Shown here: in pieces, positions 1 to 9,544 of the stretch | Numbering within the stretch: the stretch's first letter is position 1 | How the letters are laid out: every line of letters starts with the position of its first letter | Assembly: GCA_025359685.1 (NCBI GenBank) | Contig: JANYEY010000061.1 | Span: 1 to 43,414 of the forward strand | DNA length: 43,414 bases | Direction: 5' to 3' | From: Sphingomonadaceae bacterium | Lineage (GTDB): Bacteria > Pseudomonadota > Alphaproteobacteria > Sphingomonadales > Sphingomonadaceae | Made by a program: the position numbers and the translations under genes | Notes under the pieces: model-generated | What the model was told of the DNA's origin: nothing | The model's database searches: none | The model's input: only the letters and a program-made list of their open reading frames with translations

Positions 1-160
1 GGCGTGCCCGGTCGATGCGATCGTCGAGGGGCCGAACTTCGAATACGCGACCGAAACGCGCGAGGAACTGCTTTACGACAAGGCCAAGCTGCTGGCGAAC
101 GGGGACAAGTGGGAGCGTGCGCTCGCCGCGAACCTTGAAGCCGATGCGGCCTATCGCTAG
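1..160 (+). CDS. nuoI: NADH-quinone oxidoreductase subunit I, C-terminal fragment
   Basis: The window opens inside this gene; the reading frame from base 2 translates to about 52 residues ending at a TAG at 158-160. It begins [20 protein letters not shown], which matches the region around the last cysteine of the second ferredoxin-type 4Fe-4S motif and the C-terminal tail of NuoI. In complex I this peripheral-arm subunit carries clusters N6a and N6b and passes electrons towards quinone. Its position nine bases ahead of nuoJ is the standard nuo order. The start and first cluster motif lie outside the window. Confidence 0.93.
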   Translation, partial: ACPVDAIVEGPNFEYATETREELLYDKAKLLANGDKWERALAANLEADAAYR

Positions 161-169
161 GGCGCCCGC

Positions 170-787
170 GTGATCCAGACGCTAGCCTTCTACTTGTTCG
201 CCACGCTGGTCGTCGCCTCGGGCGCGATCACGATCCTGGCGCGCAATCCGGTGCATTCGGTGCTGTGGCTGATCGTCGCGTTCTTCAACGGCGCGGGGCT
301 GATGGTGCTGGTCGGCGCAGAGTTCATCGCGATGCTGCTGGTAATCGTATACGTCGGCGCGGTTGCGGTATTGTTCCTGTTCGTGGTGATGATGCTCGAC
401 ATCGATTTTGCCGAATTGCGCTCGGGCTTCGTGAAGAATTTCCCGCTCGGCTTTGCGCTGGCGCTGGTGCTGCTGACCGAACTCATCCTCGGCGTGGGCG
501 CATATCGTGCCGGCGCGATGAAGCTCGGCACCCCCGACGGCACCGCCGCGACGGGGCTCGGCACGAGCAATATCGAGGCGATCGGCGCGCTGCTGTATAG
601 CCGCTATCTGTTCCTGTTCGAGGCGTCGGGGATCATCCTGCTGGTGGCCATGATCGGCGCGATCGTTCTCACCCACCGCGAGCGCAAGGATTCGCGCGGG
701 CAGAACATCTCCCAGCAAGTCCGCCGCCGCCCGCAGGACGCCACGCGCAATATGTCGCCGGGTGTCGGGCAGGGGGTCGAGCTGTGA
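170..787 (+). CDS. nuoJ: NADH-quinone oxidoreductase subunit J
   Basis: This is a membrane-arm subunit of proton-pumping complex I. The 205-residue protein starts at GTG and is strongly hydrophobic, with about five predicted membrane segments. The stretch [20 protein letters not shown] at residues 50-69 is the conserved NuoJ third helix. The last 35 or so residues are polar and basic, a longer tail than the minimal family length. It lies nine bases after nuoI and overlaps nuoK by four bases (GTGA), which suggests translational coupling within one nuo transcript. Confidence 0.95.
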   Translation: MIQTLAFYLFATLVVASGAITILARNPVHSVLWLIVAFFNGAGLMVLVGAEFIAMLLVIVYVGAVAVLFLFVVMMLDIDFAELRSGFVKNFPLGFALALVLLTELILGVGAYRAGAMKLGTPDGTAATGLGTSNIEAIGALLYSRYLFLFEASGIILLVAMIGAIVLTHRERKDSRGQNISQQVRRRPQDATRNMSPGVGQGVEL

Positions 788-1089
788 TCGGCGTCGAACA
801 TTACATCGTGGTCAGCGCGATCCTGTTCGTACTCGGGGTGCTGGGGATATTTCTCAACCGCAAGAACATCATCGTCATCCTCATGGCGATCGAGCTGATC
901 CTGCTCAGCGTAAACCTCAACCTGGTTGCGTTCAGCGCGTTTCTCCACGACCTGACCGGACAGATATTCGCGATGTTCGTGTTGACCGTCGCGGCGGGCG
1001 AGGCGGCGATCGGGCTCGCGATCCTGGTGATCTATTTCCGCGGCCGCGGCACCATCGCGGTCGACGACGTCAACCGGATGAAGGGTTGA
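784..1089 (+). CDS. nuoK: NADH-quinone oxidoreductase subunit K
   Basis: NuoK is a small antiporter-like membrane subunit of complex I. The 101-residue product has three transmembrane helices. The two membrane glutamates needed for proton transfer are present at E37 (MAIELIL) and E73 (AAGEAAIGL), matching E36 and E72 of the E. coli protein. The GTG start overlaps the nuoJ stop by four bases, and nuoL follows after seven bases. Nothing departs from the family. Confidence 0.96.
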   Translation: MIGVEHYIVVSAILFVLGVLGIFLNRKNIIVILMAIELILLSVNLNLVAFSAFLHDLTGQIFAMFVLTVAAGEAAIGLAILVIYFRGRGTIAVDDVNRMKG

Positions 1090-1096
1090 GCGCCGC

Positions 1097-3112
1097 GTGA
1101 ACCCGATCCTGTTCATCGTGTTCCTGCCGCTGCTCGCCGCCATCGTCGGCGGGCTGGGCAACCGCATGCTTGGCAACGTGGCGGTCAAGACGCTGACGAC
1201 GGGCGCGCTGTTCGCGAGCTGTGCGCTGTCGTGGCCGGTATTTATCGGGTTCCTGAGCGGGACCCTGCACGCGGGCGTCACCCCGGTCCTGCACTGGGTT
1301 CAGTCGGGCACGCTGAGCTTCGACTGGGCGCTGCGCGTCGATCCGCTGACCGCCGTGATGCTGGTGGTGATCACCACCGTATCCGCGCTCGTCCACCTCT
1401 ATTCGTGGGGCTATATGGACGAGGATCCCGACCAGCCACGGTTCTTCGCCTATCTCAGCCTGTTCACCTTTGCGATGCTGATGTTGGTGACCGCGGACAA
1501 CCTAGTGCAGATGTTCTTCGGGTGGGAAGGGGTCGGGCTTGCCAGTTACCTGCTGATCGGGTTCTGGTTCAAGAAGCCCAGCGCCGCCGCCGCTGCAATC
1601 AAGGCCTTCGTGGTCAACCGCGTGGGCGATCTTGGCTTCATGCTCGGGATTTTCGGGACCTATCTGGTGTTCAACACCGTCTCGATCCCCGAGATTCTGG
1701 TCCGCGCGCCGAGCATGGCGGGATCGACGATCCACTTCCTCGGCGGCGAATGGCACACGATGACGATCCTGTGCATCCTGCTGTTCATCGGCGCGATGGG
1801 CAAATCGGCGCAGCTTGGCCTCCACACCTGGCTGCCCGACGCGATGGAAGGCCCGACCCCGGTCTCCGCGCTGATCCACGCCGCGACGATGGTCACCGCG
1901 GGTGTGTTCATGGTTTGCCGCCTCTCGCCGATGTTCGCGGTCAGCCCGGACGCAATGCAGGTGGTCACCTATGTGGGCGCAGCGACGCTGTTCTTCGCGG
2001 CGACGATTGGCACCACCCAGTGGGATATCAAGCGGGTCATCGCCTATTCGACCTGTTCGCAGCTCGGCTACATGTTCGTTGCCGCGGGTGTTGGCGCGCC
2101 GGGTGCGGCGATGTTCCACTTGTTCACTCACGCGTTCTTCAAGGCGCTGCTGTTCCTCGGTGCGGGCAGCGTGATCCACGCGATGCACCACGAGCAGGAC
2201 ATGCGGTACTACGGCGGGCTGCGTAAGCAGATCCCGCTGACCTTCTGGGCGATGATGGCGGGAACGCTCGCCATCACTGGCGTCGGGATCGTCGACGTGT
2301 TCGGATTCGCCGGGTTCTATTCGAAGGATTCGATCCTCGAGGCAGCCTATGCCAGCGCCAGTGTGAGCGGGCGGTTCGGGTTCTGGATGGGGATCACTGC
2401 CGCGCTGCTGACCAGCTTCTATTCGTGGCGGCTGATGTTCCTGACCTTCTGGGGCAAGCCGCGCTGGGCGCAGAGTGAGCATATCCAACACGCGGTGCAT
2501 GGCGATCATCACCATGCCGCGCTCGGTCATGACGACGGCACTGCCGGCTATCACCCGCACGAAAGCCCGCTGACCATGCTGATCCCGCTGGGCGTGCTCA
2601 GTCTTGGCGCATTGTTCGCCGGGTTTGCCTTCAGCCACACCTTCATCAGCGACGGCAGCGGCGCGTTCTGGCGCGGCAGCGTGGCGTTCAGCGAAGAGTT
2701 GATCCACCACATGCACAGCGTGCCGTGGCAGGTGCAGTGGGCGCCGTTCGCGGTGATGCTGACCGGTTTCGCGATTGCCTGGTACGCGTACATCCGCAAC
2801 CCTGCGTTCCCGGCAGTGGTGGTCGGCCAGATCGGGGTGCTGTACAAGTTCCTCTACAACAAATGGTACTTCGACGAGCTCTATGACTTCTTGTTCGTTC
2901 GCCCCGCATTCTGGCTCGGCAACAAGTTCTGGAAGCTCGGCGATGTGGGGTTCATCGACCGGTTCGGGCCCAACGGCTCGGCCTGGGCAGTGGCGCTGGG
3001 CAGCCGGGTCGCGGCGCGGCTCCAGACCGGATACCTCTATTCTTACGCCTTGGTGATGCTGCTCGGCCTGACCGGCGCGATCTCCTGGGTGATCTGGCAG
3101 GCGGCGCACTGA
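1097..3112 (+). CDS. nuoL: NADH-quinone oxidoreductase subunit L
   Basis: NuoL is the distal antiporter-like proton-pumping subunit of complex I. At 671 residues it has the usual length. The N-terminal half holds the Proton_antipo domain, with the conserved glutamate E144 in [12 protein letters not shown] and the membrane lysine K236 in [20 protein letters not shown] histidine-rich loop at about residues 464-486 ([16 protein letters not shown]) lies between late helices; similar loops are common in alphaproteobacterial NuoL. The C-terminal part fits the long lateral helix and final anchor. The start is GTG, and nuoM begins one base after the stop. Confidence 0.97.
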   Translation: MNPILFIVFLPLLAAIVGGLGNRMLGNVAVKTLTTGALFASCALSWPVFIGFLSGTLHAGVTPVLHWVQSGTLSFDWALRVDPLTAVMLVVITTVSALVHLYSWGYMDEDPDQPRFFAYLSLFTFAMLMLVTADNLVQMFFGWEGVGLASYLLIGFWFKKPSAAAAAIKAFVVNRVGDLGFMLGIFGTYLVFNTVSIPEILVRAPSMAGSTIHFLGGEWHTMTILCILLFIGAMGKSAQLGLHTWLPDAMEGPTPVSALIHAATMVTAGVFMVCRLSPMFAVSPDAMQVVTYVGAATLFFAATIGTTQWDIKRVIAYSTCSQLGYMFVAAGVGAPGAAMFHLFTHAFFKALLFLGAGSVIHAMHHEQDMRYYGGLRKQIPLTFWAMMAGTLAITGVGIVDVFGFAGFYSKDSILEAAYASASVSGRFGFWMGITAALLTSFYSWRLMFLTFWGKPRWAQSEHIQHAVHGDHHHAALGHDDGTAGYHPHESPLTMLIPLGVLSLGALFAGFAFSHTFISDGSGAFWRGSVAFSEELIHHMHSVPWQVQWAPFAVMLTGFAIAWYAYIRNPAFPAVVVGQIGVLYKFLYNKWYFDELYDFLFVRPAFWLGNKFWKLGDVGFIDRFGPNGSAWAVALGSRVAARLQTGYLYSYALVMLLGLTGAISWVIWQAAH

Positions 3113-3113
3113 G

Positions 3114-4640
3114 ATGAACCACTTTCCCATCCTCTCGGTGATGCTCGGGGTACCGCTGCTGGCGGGGCTGTTCTGCCTGATGGCCGACGCCAAGATGGCC
3201 CGCACCATTGCGCTGGCCGCAACGTTGATCGATTTCGCGCTGGGCGTGCTGCTCTGGGCCAAATTCGATGTCGGCGGCGCGCAGTGGCAGTTCCAGGAAA
3301 GCCTCCCGCTGTTTTCGGGTTTCTCATGGAAGCTCGGGATTGACGGTATCGCGCTGCTGCTGATTGAACTGTCGGTGTTCCTGATGCCGATCTGCATCCT
3401 CGCCAGCAATGCCATCGACAAGCGCGTCGGCGAATACATGGGCGCGTTCCTGCTGATGGAAGCGCTGATGATCGGCGTGTTCGCGGCGCAGGACCTCTAC
3501 CTGTTCTATATCTTCTTCGAAGCCGGGCTGATCCCGATGTACCTGATCATCGGCGTGTGGGGCGGGGCCGAGCGGATCTACGCCAGCTACAAATTCTTCC
3601 TCTACACGCTGCTCGGCTCGGTGCTGATGCTGATCGCTATGCTGTGGATGGCGCACGACGCGAACACCACCGACATCCCGACGCTGATGCAGTACGATTT
3701 CGATCCGGCCGCGCAGAAGTGGCTGTGGCTCGCGTTCTTCGCCAGCTTCGCGGTCAAGATGCCGATGTGGCCGGTGCACACTTGGTTGCCCGATGCCCAC
3801 GTTCAGGCGCCGACTGCGGGCTCGGTGATCCTGGCAGGCGTGCTGCTCAAGATGGGTGGGTACGGCTTCATTCGTTTTTCGCTGCCGATGTTCCCTTCGG
3901 CGAGCGCGGACTACGCCTGGCTGATCTACGGCTTGTCGATGGTCGCGGTGGTTTACACTTCGCTGGTCGCCTTGGTGCAGACCGACATGAAGAAGCTGAT
4001 CGCCTACAGCTCGGTGGCGCACATGGCGATCGTCACGGTCGGGTTGTTCGCTTTCAATACGCAGGGCCTCGAAGGCTCGATGATCGTGATGCTCAGCCAC
4101 GGGTTGGTTTCGGCGGCGCTGTTCCTGTGCGTCGGGGTGATTTACGACCGGCTGCACACGCGTGAGATCAGCCGCTACGGCGGACTGGCGATCAACATGC
4201 CTTACTATGCGCTGCTGTTCATGCTGTTCACTATGGCCAGCGTGGGTCTGCCCGGAACGAGCGGGTTCATCGGTGAATTCCTCAGCCTCGCTGGAATTTA
4301 CCAGCAGTCGAGCTGGGTCGCCTTCGTCAGCACCACCGGGATCATCCTCGGCGCGGCCTACATGCTTTACCTCTACCGGCGGATCGCATTCGGCGAGCAG
4401 AAAAACGCCGATGCCGCCGCCATGCGCGATCTTGAGCCGCGCGAATGGCTGATGCTCGCGCCCATCGCCGCGGCGGTGCTGTGGATGGGGGTCTATCCCG
4501 AAAGCTTCCTCGCCCCGATGCGTGGCGATATCCGCGCAATCGAAGCGCGGCTTGCGGCGACCAAACCTGCCGGGGATGCACAGTTTCAAATGGGCAAGGC
4601 TCCGCCCGCCGGCGAAGCCGAAGCCGAGGGGGCGCACTGA
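3114..4640 (+). CDS. nuoM: NADH-quinone oxidoreductase subunit M
   Basis: NuoM is the second antiporter-like proton channel of the complex I membrane arm. The 508-residue protein has about 14 membrane helices. The key glutamate E136 (YIFFEAGLIPMYLI) and lysine K215 (FAVKMPMWPVHTWLPDAHV) are both visible. The C-terminus after about residue 475 is a polar tail rich in Ala and Glu. The ATG start is one base after the nuoL stop, and the stop TGA shares one base with the nuoN start (TGATG), so the membrane-arm genes form one continuous coupled unit. Confidence 0.97.
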   Translation: MNHFPILSVMLGVPLLAGLFCLMADAKMARTIALAATLIDFALGVLLWAKFDVGGAQWQFQESLPLFSGFSWKLGIDGIALLLIELSVFLMPICILASNAIDKRVGEYMGAFLLMEALMIGVFAAQDLYLFYIFFEAGLIPMYLIIGVWGGAERIYASYKFFLYTLLGSVLMLIAMLWMAHDANTTDIPTLMQYDFDPAAQKWLWLAFFASFAVKMPMWPVHTWLPDAHVQAPTAGSVILAGVLLKMGGYGFIRFSLPMFPSASADYAWLIYGLSMVAVVYTSLVALVQTDMKKLIAYSSVAHMAIVTVGLFAFNTQGLEGSMIVMLSHGLVSAALFLCVGVIYDRLHTREISRYGGLAINMPYYALLFMLFTMASVGLPGTSGFIGEFLSLAGIYQQSSWVAFVSTTGIILGAAYMLYLYRRIAFGEQKNADAAAMRDLEPREWLMLAPIAAAVLWMGVYPESFLAPMRGDIRAIEARLAATKPAGDAQFQMGKAPPAGEAEAEGAH

Positions 4641-6106
4641 TGGACTGGATCCAGTCGCTGCGCATCGGCGCGGCTGAAGAATTGCTAAGCACGGTCGGGA
4701 TCGCCCTGCTGGTGGGATCGGCGTGGGGTCAGGGGCGCCGCGATGCCCGTGCGATCACTTGGGTGGCAGTGCTGACGCTGGTTGCCGCCGCAGTCATCAC
4801 CGCACCGGCGCTGTGGCATGGCGTGCGGGGAGCAGAAGCGCTCGCCTTCAACGGCCTGCTCTCGGGCGATGCCTTTGCGGCTTTCGCCAAGCTGCTTATC
4901 TATGTTGCCGCTGCTGCTTCGCTGCTGGTCGCTCCCGCCTTCTTCGAGAAGTACCGGGCGATGCGCAGCGAGTACCCGGTGCTGGTGCTGTTCGCGGTGC
5001 TGGGCATGGGGATCATGGTTTCGGCGACCAACCTGCTGACGCTGTATGTAGGGCTCGAGCTCAACTCGCTCGCGGCCTACGTGCTCGCCGCCTTCCTCAA
5101 GCCCGATGAACGCTCGGCCGAAGCGGGTCTAAAGTATTTCGTGCTCGGCGCGCTGGCCAGCGGCATCCTGCTGTTCGGGATGAGCCTGACCTATGGCTTC
5201 ACAGGAACGATCGGGTTCGCCGGGATTTCCGCCACGCTCACTGGCCATGCTTCGATGGGCGCGTTGTTCGGCCTCGTCTTCGTGCTTTCGGGCCTCGCCT
5301 TCAAGATCAGCGCGGTGCCGTTCCACATGTGGACGCCCGACGTTTACGAAGGCGCGCCTACGCCGGTCACCACGTTCTTCGCCTCGGCCCCCAAAGTGGC
5401 AGCGCTCGCGCTCACCATGCGGGTCGCGCTCGAAGCATTCGGAACGCAGGCGGCGGCATGGCAGCAGATCATTTCGTTCGTTGCCCTGGCGTCGATCGTT
5501 GTCGGCGCGCTGGGTGCGATCGGCCAGCGCAAACTCAAGCGGCTGCTGGCCTATTCGTCGATCAACAACGTGGGTTTTATACTGGTCGGTCTCGCCAGTG
5601 CGACCCAGCAGGGCGCGGCCGCCATGCTGGTCTACCTGACGATCTATGTGCCGATGACCATTGGCGGCTTCGTTGCGATCCTGATGCTCAAGGATGATCA
5701 GGGCAACCAACTCGAAGACATGGCCGACATCGCCGGCCTCTCACGCACACGGCCGATGCTCGCGCTGGGGCTTGGTTCGATCATGTTCTCGATGGCCGGG
5801 ATCCCGTTCTTCTTCGGGTTCTGGGGCAAGTTTGTGGTGTTTCAGTCGGCGGTCAACGCCGGGATGGTCTGGCTCGCCACGCTCGCCGCCATGGCAAGCG
5901 TGATTGGTGCCTATTACTACCTCAAGGTCCTCAAGGTGATGTACTTTGACGACCCCGCGAACCGCGTCACCGGGCGCAGCGACATGGTCCACGAATGGCT
6001 GCTCGCCAGCTGCGCGGTGTTTGTATCGCCGCTCGGCTACCTCGTCACCAAGGGCCTCACGGCGCTCACCATGACCGCCGCGGGCGTCCTTTTCCCGCTC
6101 GCTTGA
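4640..6106 (+). CDS. nuoN: NADH-quinone oxidoreductase subunit N
   Basis: NuoN is the third antiporter-like subunit of complex I. I place the start at the ATG at 4640 (MDWIQSLRIG), giving 488 residues; the frame is open further upstream but that part lies inside nuoM. The conserved helix-break motif GLAFKISAVPFHMWTPDVYEG and the GLELNSLAAYVLAAF segment with its membrane glutamate are present. The stop overlaps the proposed birA start by three bases. This is the last nuo gene of the operon, followed by cofactor genes on the same strand. Confidence 0.96.
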   Translation: MDWIQSLRIGAAEELLSTVGIALLVGSAWGQGRRDARAITWVAVLTLVAAAVITAPALWHGVRGAEALAFNGLLSGDAFAAFAKLLIYVAAAASLLVAPAFFEKYRAMRSEYPVLVLFAVLGMGIMVSATNLLTLYVGLELNSLAAYVLAAFLKPDERSAEAGLKYFVLGALASGILLFGMSLTYGFTGTIGFAGISATLTGHASMGALFGLVFVLSGLAFKISAVPFHMWTPDVYEGAPTPVTTFFASAPKVAALALTMRVALEAFGTQAAAWQQIISFVALASIVVGALGAIGQRKLKRLLAYSSINNVGFILVGLASATQQGAAAMLVYLTIYVPMTIGGFVAILMLKDDQGNQLEDMADIAGLSRTRPMLALGLGSIMFSMAGIPFFFGFWGKFVVFQSAVNAGMVWLATLAAMASVIGAYYYLKVLKVMYFDDPANRVTGRSDMVHEWLLASCAVFVSPLGYLVTKGLTALTMTAAGVLFPLA

Positions 6107-6813
6107 TCCACACTGTCGCCAGCACCGGTTCGACCAACGCCGATCTTGCCGCTCGTATCTCCGCAGGAGAGCGCGTGGCAGAGGGTGAATGGCTGATCGC
6201 GGACCGCCAGACTGCCGGCCGGGGACGGCTCGGCCGGGCGTGGTTCGATGGCCTGGGTAATTTCATGGGCTCGACTTTGGTGCACCCGGCAAGTGGCGAT
6301 CCGCCGCCCGGGACGCTTGCTTTGGCGACCGGTCTGGCTGTGCTCGAAACGGTCGCCCCGCGTATCCCGCCGCCGCATCTGGCGCAGCTCAAGTGGCCTA
6401 ACGATGTGCTGATCGGTGGGGCCAAGCTGTGCGGAGTGCTGCTTGAGCGGTGCAATGACGCGGTCATCGTCGGGATTGGGATCAATCTGGCGGCGGCTCC
6501 GCAGGTTGAGGGGCGCGCCACCATCGCGCTCAGCGCGTTCGGGCCGGCACCAGAACGTGATAGCTTTGCCGCAAGTCTGGCGCGGCAATTTGCCATCGAG
6601 TTGGAACGTTGGCGCAGTTTTGGGCTTGAGCCGCTGCTGCGACGCTGGCAGGCCGCTGCACACCCGCTGGGCACGCCGCTTCTAGTCGGAGAACCGGGCG
6701 AAACGCCGCTCGCGGGCCAATTTGCAGGCTTGGCGGCGGATGGGGCCTTGCAACTGGCGCTTGCAGACGGCACGACGCGCACCGTCCATGCGGGCGAAGT
6801 GCGGCTTGGTTAG
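6103..6813 (+). CDS. birA: Biotin--[acetyl-CoA-carboxylase] ligase
   Basis: BirA activates biotin to biotinyl-AMP and attaches it to the carboxyl-carrier protein of biotin-dependent carboxylases. I choose a TTG start at 6103, overlapping the nuoN stop as TTGA, which gives 236 residues beginning LIHTVASTGSTN as in the family. The catalytic loop GRGRLGR (about residues 39-45) and the KWPNDVLI motif are clear, followed by GIGINL. There is no N-terminal winged-helix domain, so this is the single-domain (class I) ligase without repressor function, usual in alphaproteobacteria. Genes nuoN-birA-coaX-rnj are a recurring order in this class. Confidence 0.93.
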   Translation: MIHTVASTGSTNADLAARISAGERVAEGEWLIADRQTAGRGRLGRAWFDGLGNFMGSTLVHPASGDPPPGTLALATGLAVLETVAPRIPPPHLAQLKWPNDVLIGGAKLCGVLLERCNDAVIVGIGINLAAAPQVEGRATIALSAFGPAPERDSFAASLARQFAIELERWRSFGLEPLLRRWQAAAHPLGTPLLVGEPGETPLAGQFAGLAADGALQLALADGTTRTVHAGEVRLG

Positions 6814-6822
6814 GGGGCAGAC

Positions 6823-7611
6823 ATGCTGCTGGCAGTCGATAACGGCAATACTAATGTAAAGTTCGCGCTGGTCGATGATGCCGGGGCGATCGTCCAACGC
6901 TGGGCCATTGCCACTGACATGCGCCGCACGGCGGATGAATACGCGGTCTGGCTCGATCAGCTGCTGCGGATGGAGGGCCATGCGCGTGCCGATGTGACCG
7001 CGGTGGTGATCGCCACCGTGGTACCGCGCGCGCTGCACAACTTGCAGGTCCTCTCCCAGAAATACTTCGGTGTGGAAGCGCTGATCGCCGGGCGTTCGCC
7101 GCTCGAATGGGGCATCGCGCTCAAGGTTGATGAACCCAAGGCGCTGGGTGCGGACCGCGCGGTCAACGCGATTGCCGCTCAGGCACTTGCGCCGGATGTC
7201 GACAAGATCGTGATCAGCTTCGGTACTGCGACCACGTTCGATCATATCGGCGCAGACGGCGCGTACCTTGGCGGCAGCATTGCGACGGGCGTAAGCCTCT
7301 CGCTCGACGCGCTTTATGAGGCTGCGGCGATGCTCCCACGGATCGCGATCGAGCCGCCGCCGACTGCCAGCGTCATCGGGCGCGACACTGTTGGGCAGAT
7401 GCAGATCGGCATCTACTGGGGCTATGTCAGCATGATCGAAGGTATGCTAAGGCGGATGAAAGCCGAGATTGCCCGCCCGGTCAAAGTCATCGCGACGGGC
7501 GGCTTGGCGCCACTGTTTCAACAACACGCTGACCTGTTTGACCGGGTCGAACCCGACCTTACGCTGCGCGGTATTGCGCGGCTTTATTCCTCCAATTTCG
7601 GATCGAAATGA
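6823..7611 (+). CDS. coaX: Type III pantothenate kinase
   Basis: CoaX phosphorylates pantothenate, the first committed step of coenzyme A synthesis, using the ASKHA fold. The 262-residue protein starts with the phosphate-1 motif [11 protein letters not shown] (D6 to L16). It also shows the [10 protein letters not shown] motif and the [12 protein letters not shown] adenosine or phosphate-2 segment. A purine-rich stretch ending AGGGGGCAG precedes the ATG. The stop overlaps the rnj start by four bases (ATGA). No pantothenate kinase of the CoaA type is seen in the window. Confidence 0.95.
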   Translation: MLLAVDNGNTNVKFALVDDAGAIVQRWAIATDMRRTADEYAVWLDQLLRMEGHARADVTAVVIATVVPRALHNLQVLSQKYFGVEALIAGRSPLEWGIALKVDEPKALGADRAVNAIAAQALAPDVDKIVISFGTATTFDHIGADGAYLGGSIATGVSLSLDALYEAAAMLPRIAIEPPPTASVIGRDTVGQMQIGIYWGYVSMIEGMLRRMKAEIARPVKVIATGGLAPLFQQHADLFDRVEPDLTLRGIARLYSSNFGSK

Positions 7612-9260
7612 CCAAATCAAAAAGCCACAAGCCGGGTAACGAATTGCTGTTCTGCGCGCTCGGCGGGTCGGGCGAAATCGGGATGAACGTCAATCTCTAC
7701 GGCTGTAACGGCAAGTGGCTGATGGTCGATCTTGGCATGACCTTCGGCGCCAACGAATACCCCGGCACCGAACTGGTTTTTGCCGACCTCGATTTCATCG
7801 AACAGCGCAAGGCGGACCTGCTTGGCGTCGTTCTGACTCACGCGCACGAAGACCATATCGGTGCCGTACCCTACTTCGCGCAAGAGCTTGGTGTGCCGCT
7901 CTATGCCACGCCGTTCACGGCTCTGCTGGTCAAGGACAAGCTTGAAGAAGCAGGCATCGCGGGTGAGATCGAACTCAACGTGATCGATCATCTGGACGAG
8001 TTTCAGATCGGCCCGTTCGGCATCCGCTACGTACCGCTGGCGCACTCGATCGCCGAGGGTAACGCGCTCGTCATCGAGACCCCTTATGGGCGAATCTTCC
8101 ACACCGGTGACTGGAAACTCGACGGTGAACCGCTGGTCGGTACCCCGGCAACCGCGGCGGAGCTGACCAAAATCGGCGATGAGGGTGTGCTCGCGCTGGT
8201 CTGCGATTCGACCAACGTGTTTAACCCGGAGGCGTCGGGCTCCGAAGGCATGGTGCGCGAAGCGTTGCTCGCGGAAGTTGCCAAACATCAGGGCAAACGA
8301 GTGTTGGTCACAACGTTCGCTTCAAACGTGGCGCGGTTGCAGACGCTGGGCGAGGTTGCAGATGCGACCGGGCGCAGGCTCTGCGTCGCCGGGCGCTCGC
8401 TTGACCGGATTATCCGCACTGCCAAGGCCTGCGGTTACCTTCAGGACTTTCCCGACCTGGTCGATTTCAAGACTGCGATGGCGCTGCCGCGCGGCGAAGT
8501 GCTGATCCTAGCCACGGGCGGGCAAGGGGAACCCCGTGCCGCACTGTCGCGGATTGCCGAGGAAAGTCACCAGATCGAATTGTCCTCGGGCGATGTCGTG
8601 TTGTTCTCAAGCCGCCAGATCCCCGGTAACGAGATCGCGATCGGCCGGATCCAGAACCGTCTGGCGACGCGTAACATCACCATAGTGACCGACCGGCAGA
8701 GCGAAATCCACGTTTCGGGACACCCCGGCCGGCCCGAACTCGAAGCGCTGTACAGCTGGATCCGCCCGCAGATACTGGTCCCGGTGCACGGCGAGATGCG
8801 GCACATGAAGGAGCAGGCGCAGCTCGGCAAGGAGCGCGGCATTCCGCAGACAGTGTTTCAGGGCAATGGGGACCTCGTCCGGCTTGCTCCTGGCAAGCCC
8901 GGCAAGATCGACGAAGTGCGCAATGGCCGCCTGATCCTCGATGGCGATATCATCGCGCCGGCCAACGGAGAGGCAATCGTGATGCGGCGGCGCCTCGCAC
9001 AGAACGGCTTGGTGATCGTGGTGTTGGGCGCTCAGGGCCAAGTGCAGGTTGAAGCGATCGGCTTGCCGCTGGAAGAAGATCTCGATGATTTCATCACCGA
9101 AGCGCAGCAGGATGTAGCAGCCGCGCTGATCAAGCTGAAGGGCACGCAAAAGCGCGATACCGAAGCGGTGATTGAGGCAGCACGTCTGGCCGCCCGCCGC
9201 GCCGCGCAGCGCTGGTCGGGCAAAAAGCCGCAAGTCCGCGTTATCATGGGTGCTGCCTGA
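7608..9260 (+). CDS. rnj: Ribonuclease J
   Basis: This is a metallo-beta-lactamase/beta-CASP nuclease of the RNase J family, acting in mRNA turnover and rRNA maturation by endonuclease and 5'-3' exonuclease activity. The 550-residue length fits. The zinc motif HAHEDH is at residues 78-83, later metal ligands include HTGDWKLD, and the beta-CASP section and the CASP-domain GHPGRPEL and [10 protein letters not shown] motifs follow. The start codon overlaps the coaX stop. In alphaproteobacteria RNase J usually stands next to coaX and birA, as here. Confidence 0.94.
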   Translation: MTKSKSHKPGNELLFCALGGSGEIGMNVNLYGCNGKWLMVDLGMTFGANEYPGTELVFADLDFIEQRKADLLGVVLTHAHEDHIGAVPYFAQELGVPLYATPFTALLVKDKLEEAGIAGEIELNVIDHLDEFQIGPFGIRYVPLAHSIAEGNALVIETPYGRIFHTGDWKLDGEPLVGTPATAAELTKIGDEGVLALVCDSTNVFNPEASGSEGMVREALLAEVAKHQGKRVLVTTFASNVARLQTLGEVADATGRRLCVAGRSLDRIIRTAKACGYLQDFPDLVDFKTAMALPRGEVLILATGGQGEPRAALSRIAEESHQIELSSGDVVLFSSRQIPGNEIAIGRIQNRLATRNITIVTDRQSEIHVSGHPGRPELEALYSWIRPQILVPVHGEMRHMKEQAQLGKERGIPQTVFQGNGDLVRLAPGKPGKIDEVRNGRLILDGDIIAPANGEAIVMRRRLAQNGLVIVVLGAQGQVQVEAIGLPLEEDLDDFITEAQQDVAAALIKLKGTQKRDTEAVIEAARLAARRAAQRWSGKKPQVRVIMGAA

Positions 9261-9262
9261 TC

Positions 9263-9544
9263 ATGAACCTGACCTCGGCCTTTGCGATATACCTGCTATT
9301 CTGGGTACTCGGCGCGTTTCTGGTCATGCCGTTCGGGTTGAGAACGCATGACGACGCCCAGGCCGAACTCGTCCAGGGTCAGGTCAGCAGCGCGCCAGTC
9401 AACTTCAATCCCAAGCGCATCGCGGTGCGGGCAACGGTGCTGTCAGTGCTGATGTTCGGCTTGTACTACGCCAACTACGTCCATGGCTGGCTGACGGTCG
9501 ACAGCATCGACGTTACCCAGTGGTTCGGTGCCAAAAACGGCTAG
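9263..9544 (+). CDS. DUF1467 family small membrane protein
   Basis: The 93-residue protein has two predicted membrane helices (about residues 5-24 and 53-70) joined by a polar loop. The pattern LLFWVLGAFLVMPFGLRT followed by a GQVSSAP segment is that of the DUF1467 family, found almost only in alphaproteobacteria next to rnj or proS. Its function is unknown. It starts two bases after rnj and is probably cotranscribed. Its TAG stop shares the tetranucleotide CTAG with the stop of the convergent coiled-coil gene. Confidence 0.85.
   Translation: MNLTSAFAIYLLFWVLGAFLVMPFGLRTHDDAQAELVQGQVSSAPVNFNPKRIAVRATVLSVLMFGLYYANYVHGWLTVDSIDVTQWFGAKNG

Noticed and set aside
1502..3439. A 645-codon open frame on the minus strand opposite nuoL and nuoM.
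   Set aside because: It is antisense to clearly conserved proteins, its translation is low-complexity (His/Arg/Glu/Gln-rich) and it matches no family; it follows from GC-rich codon bias.
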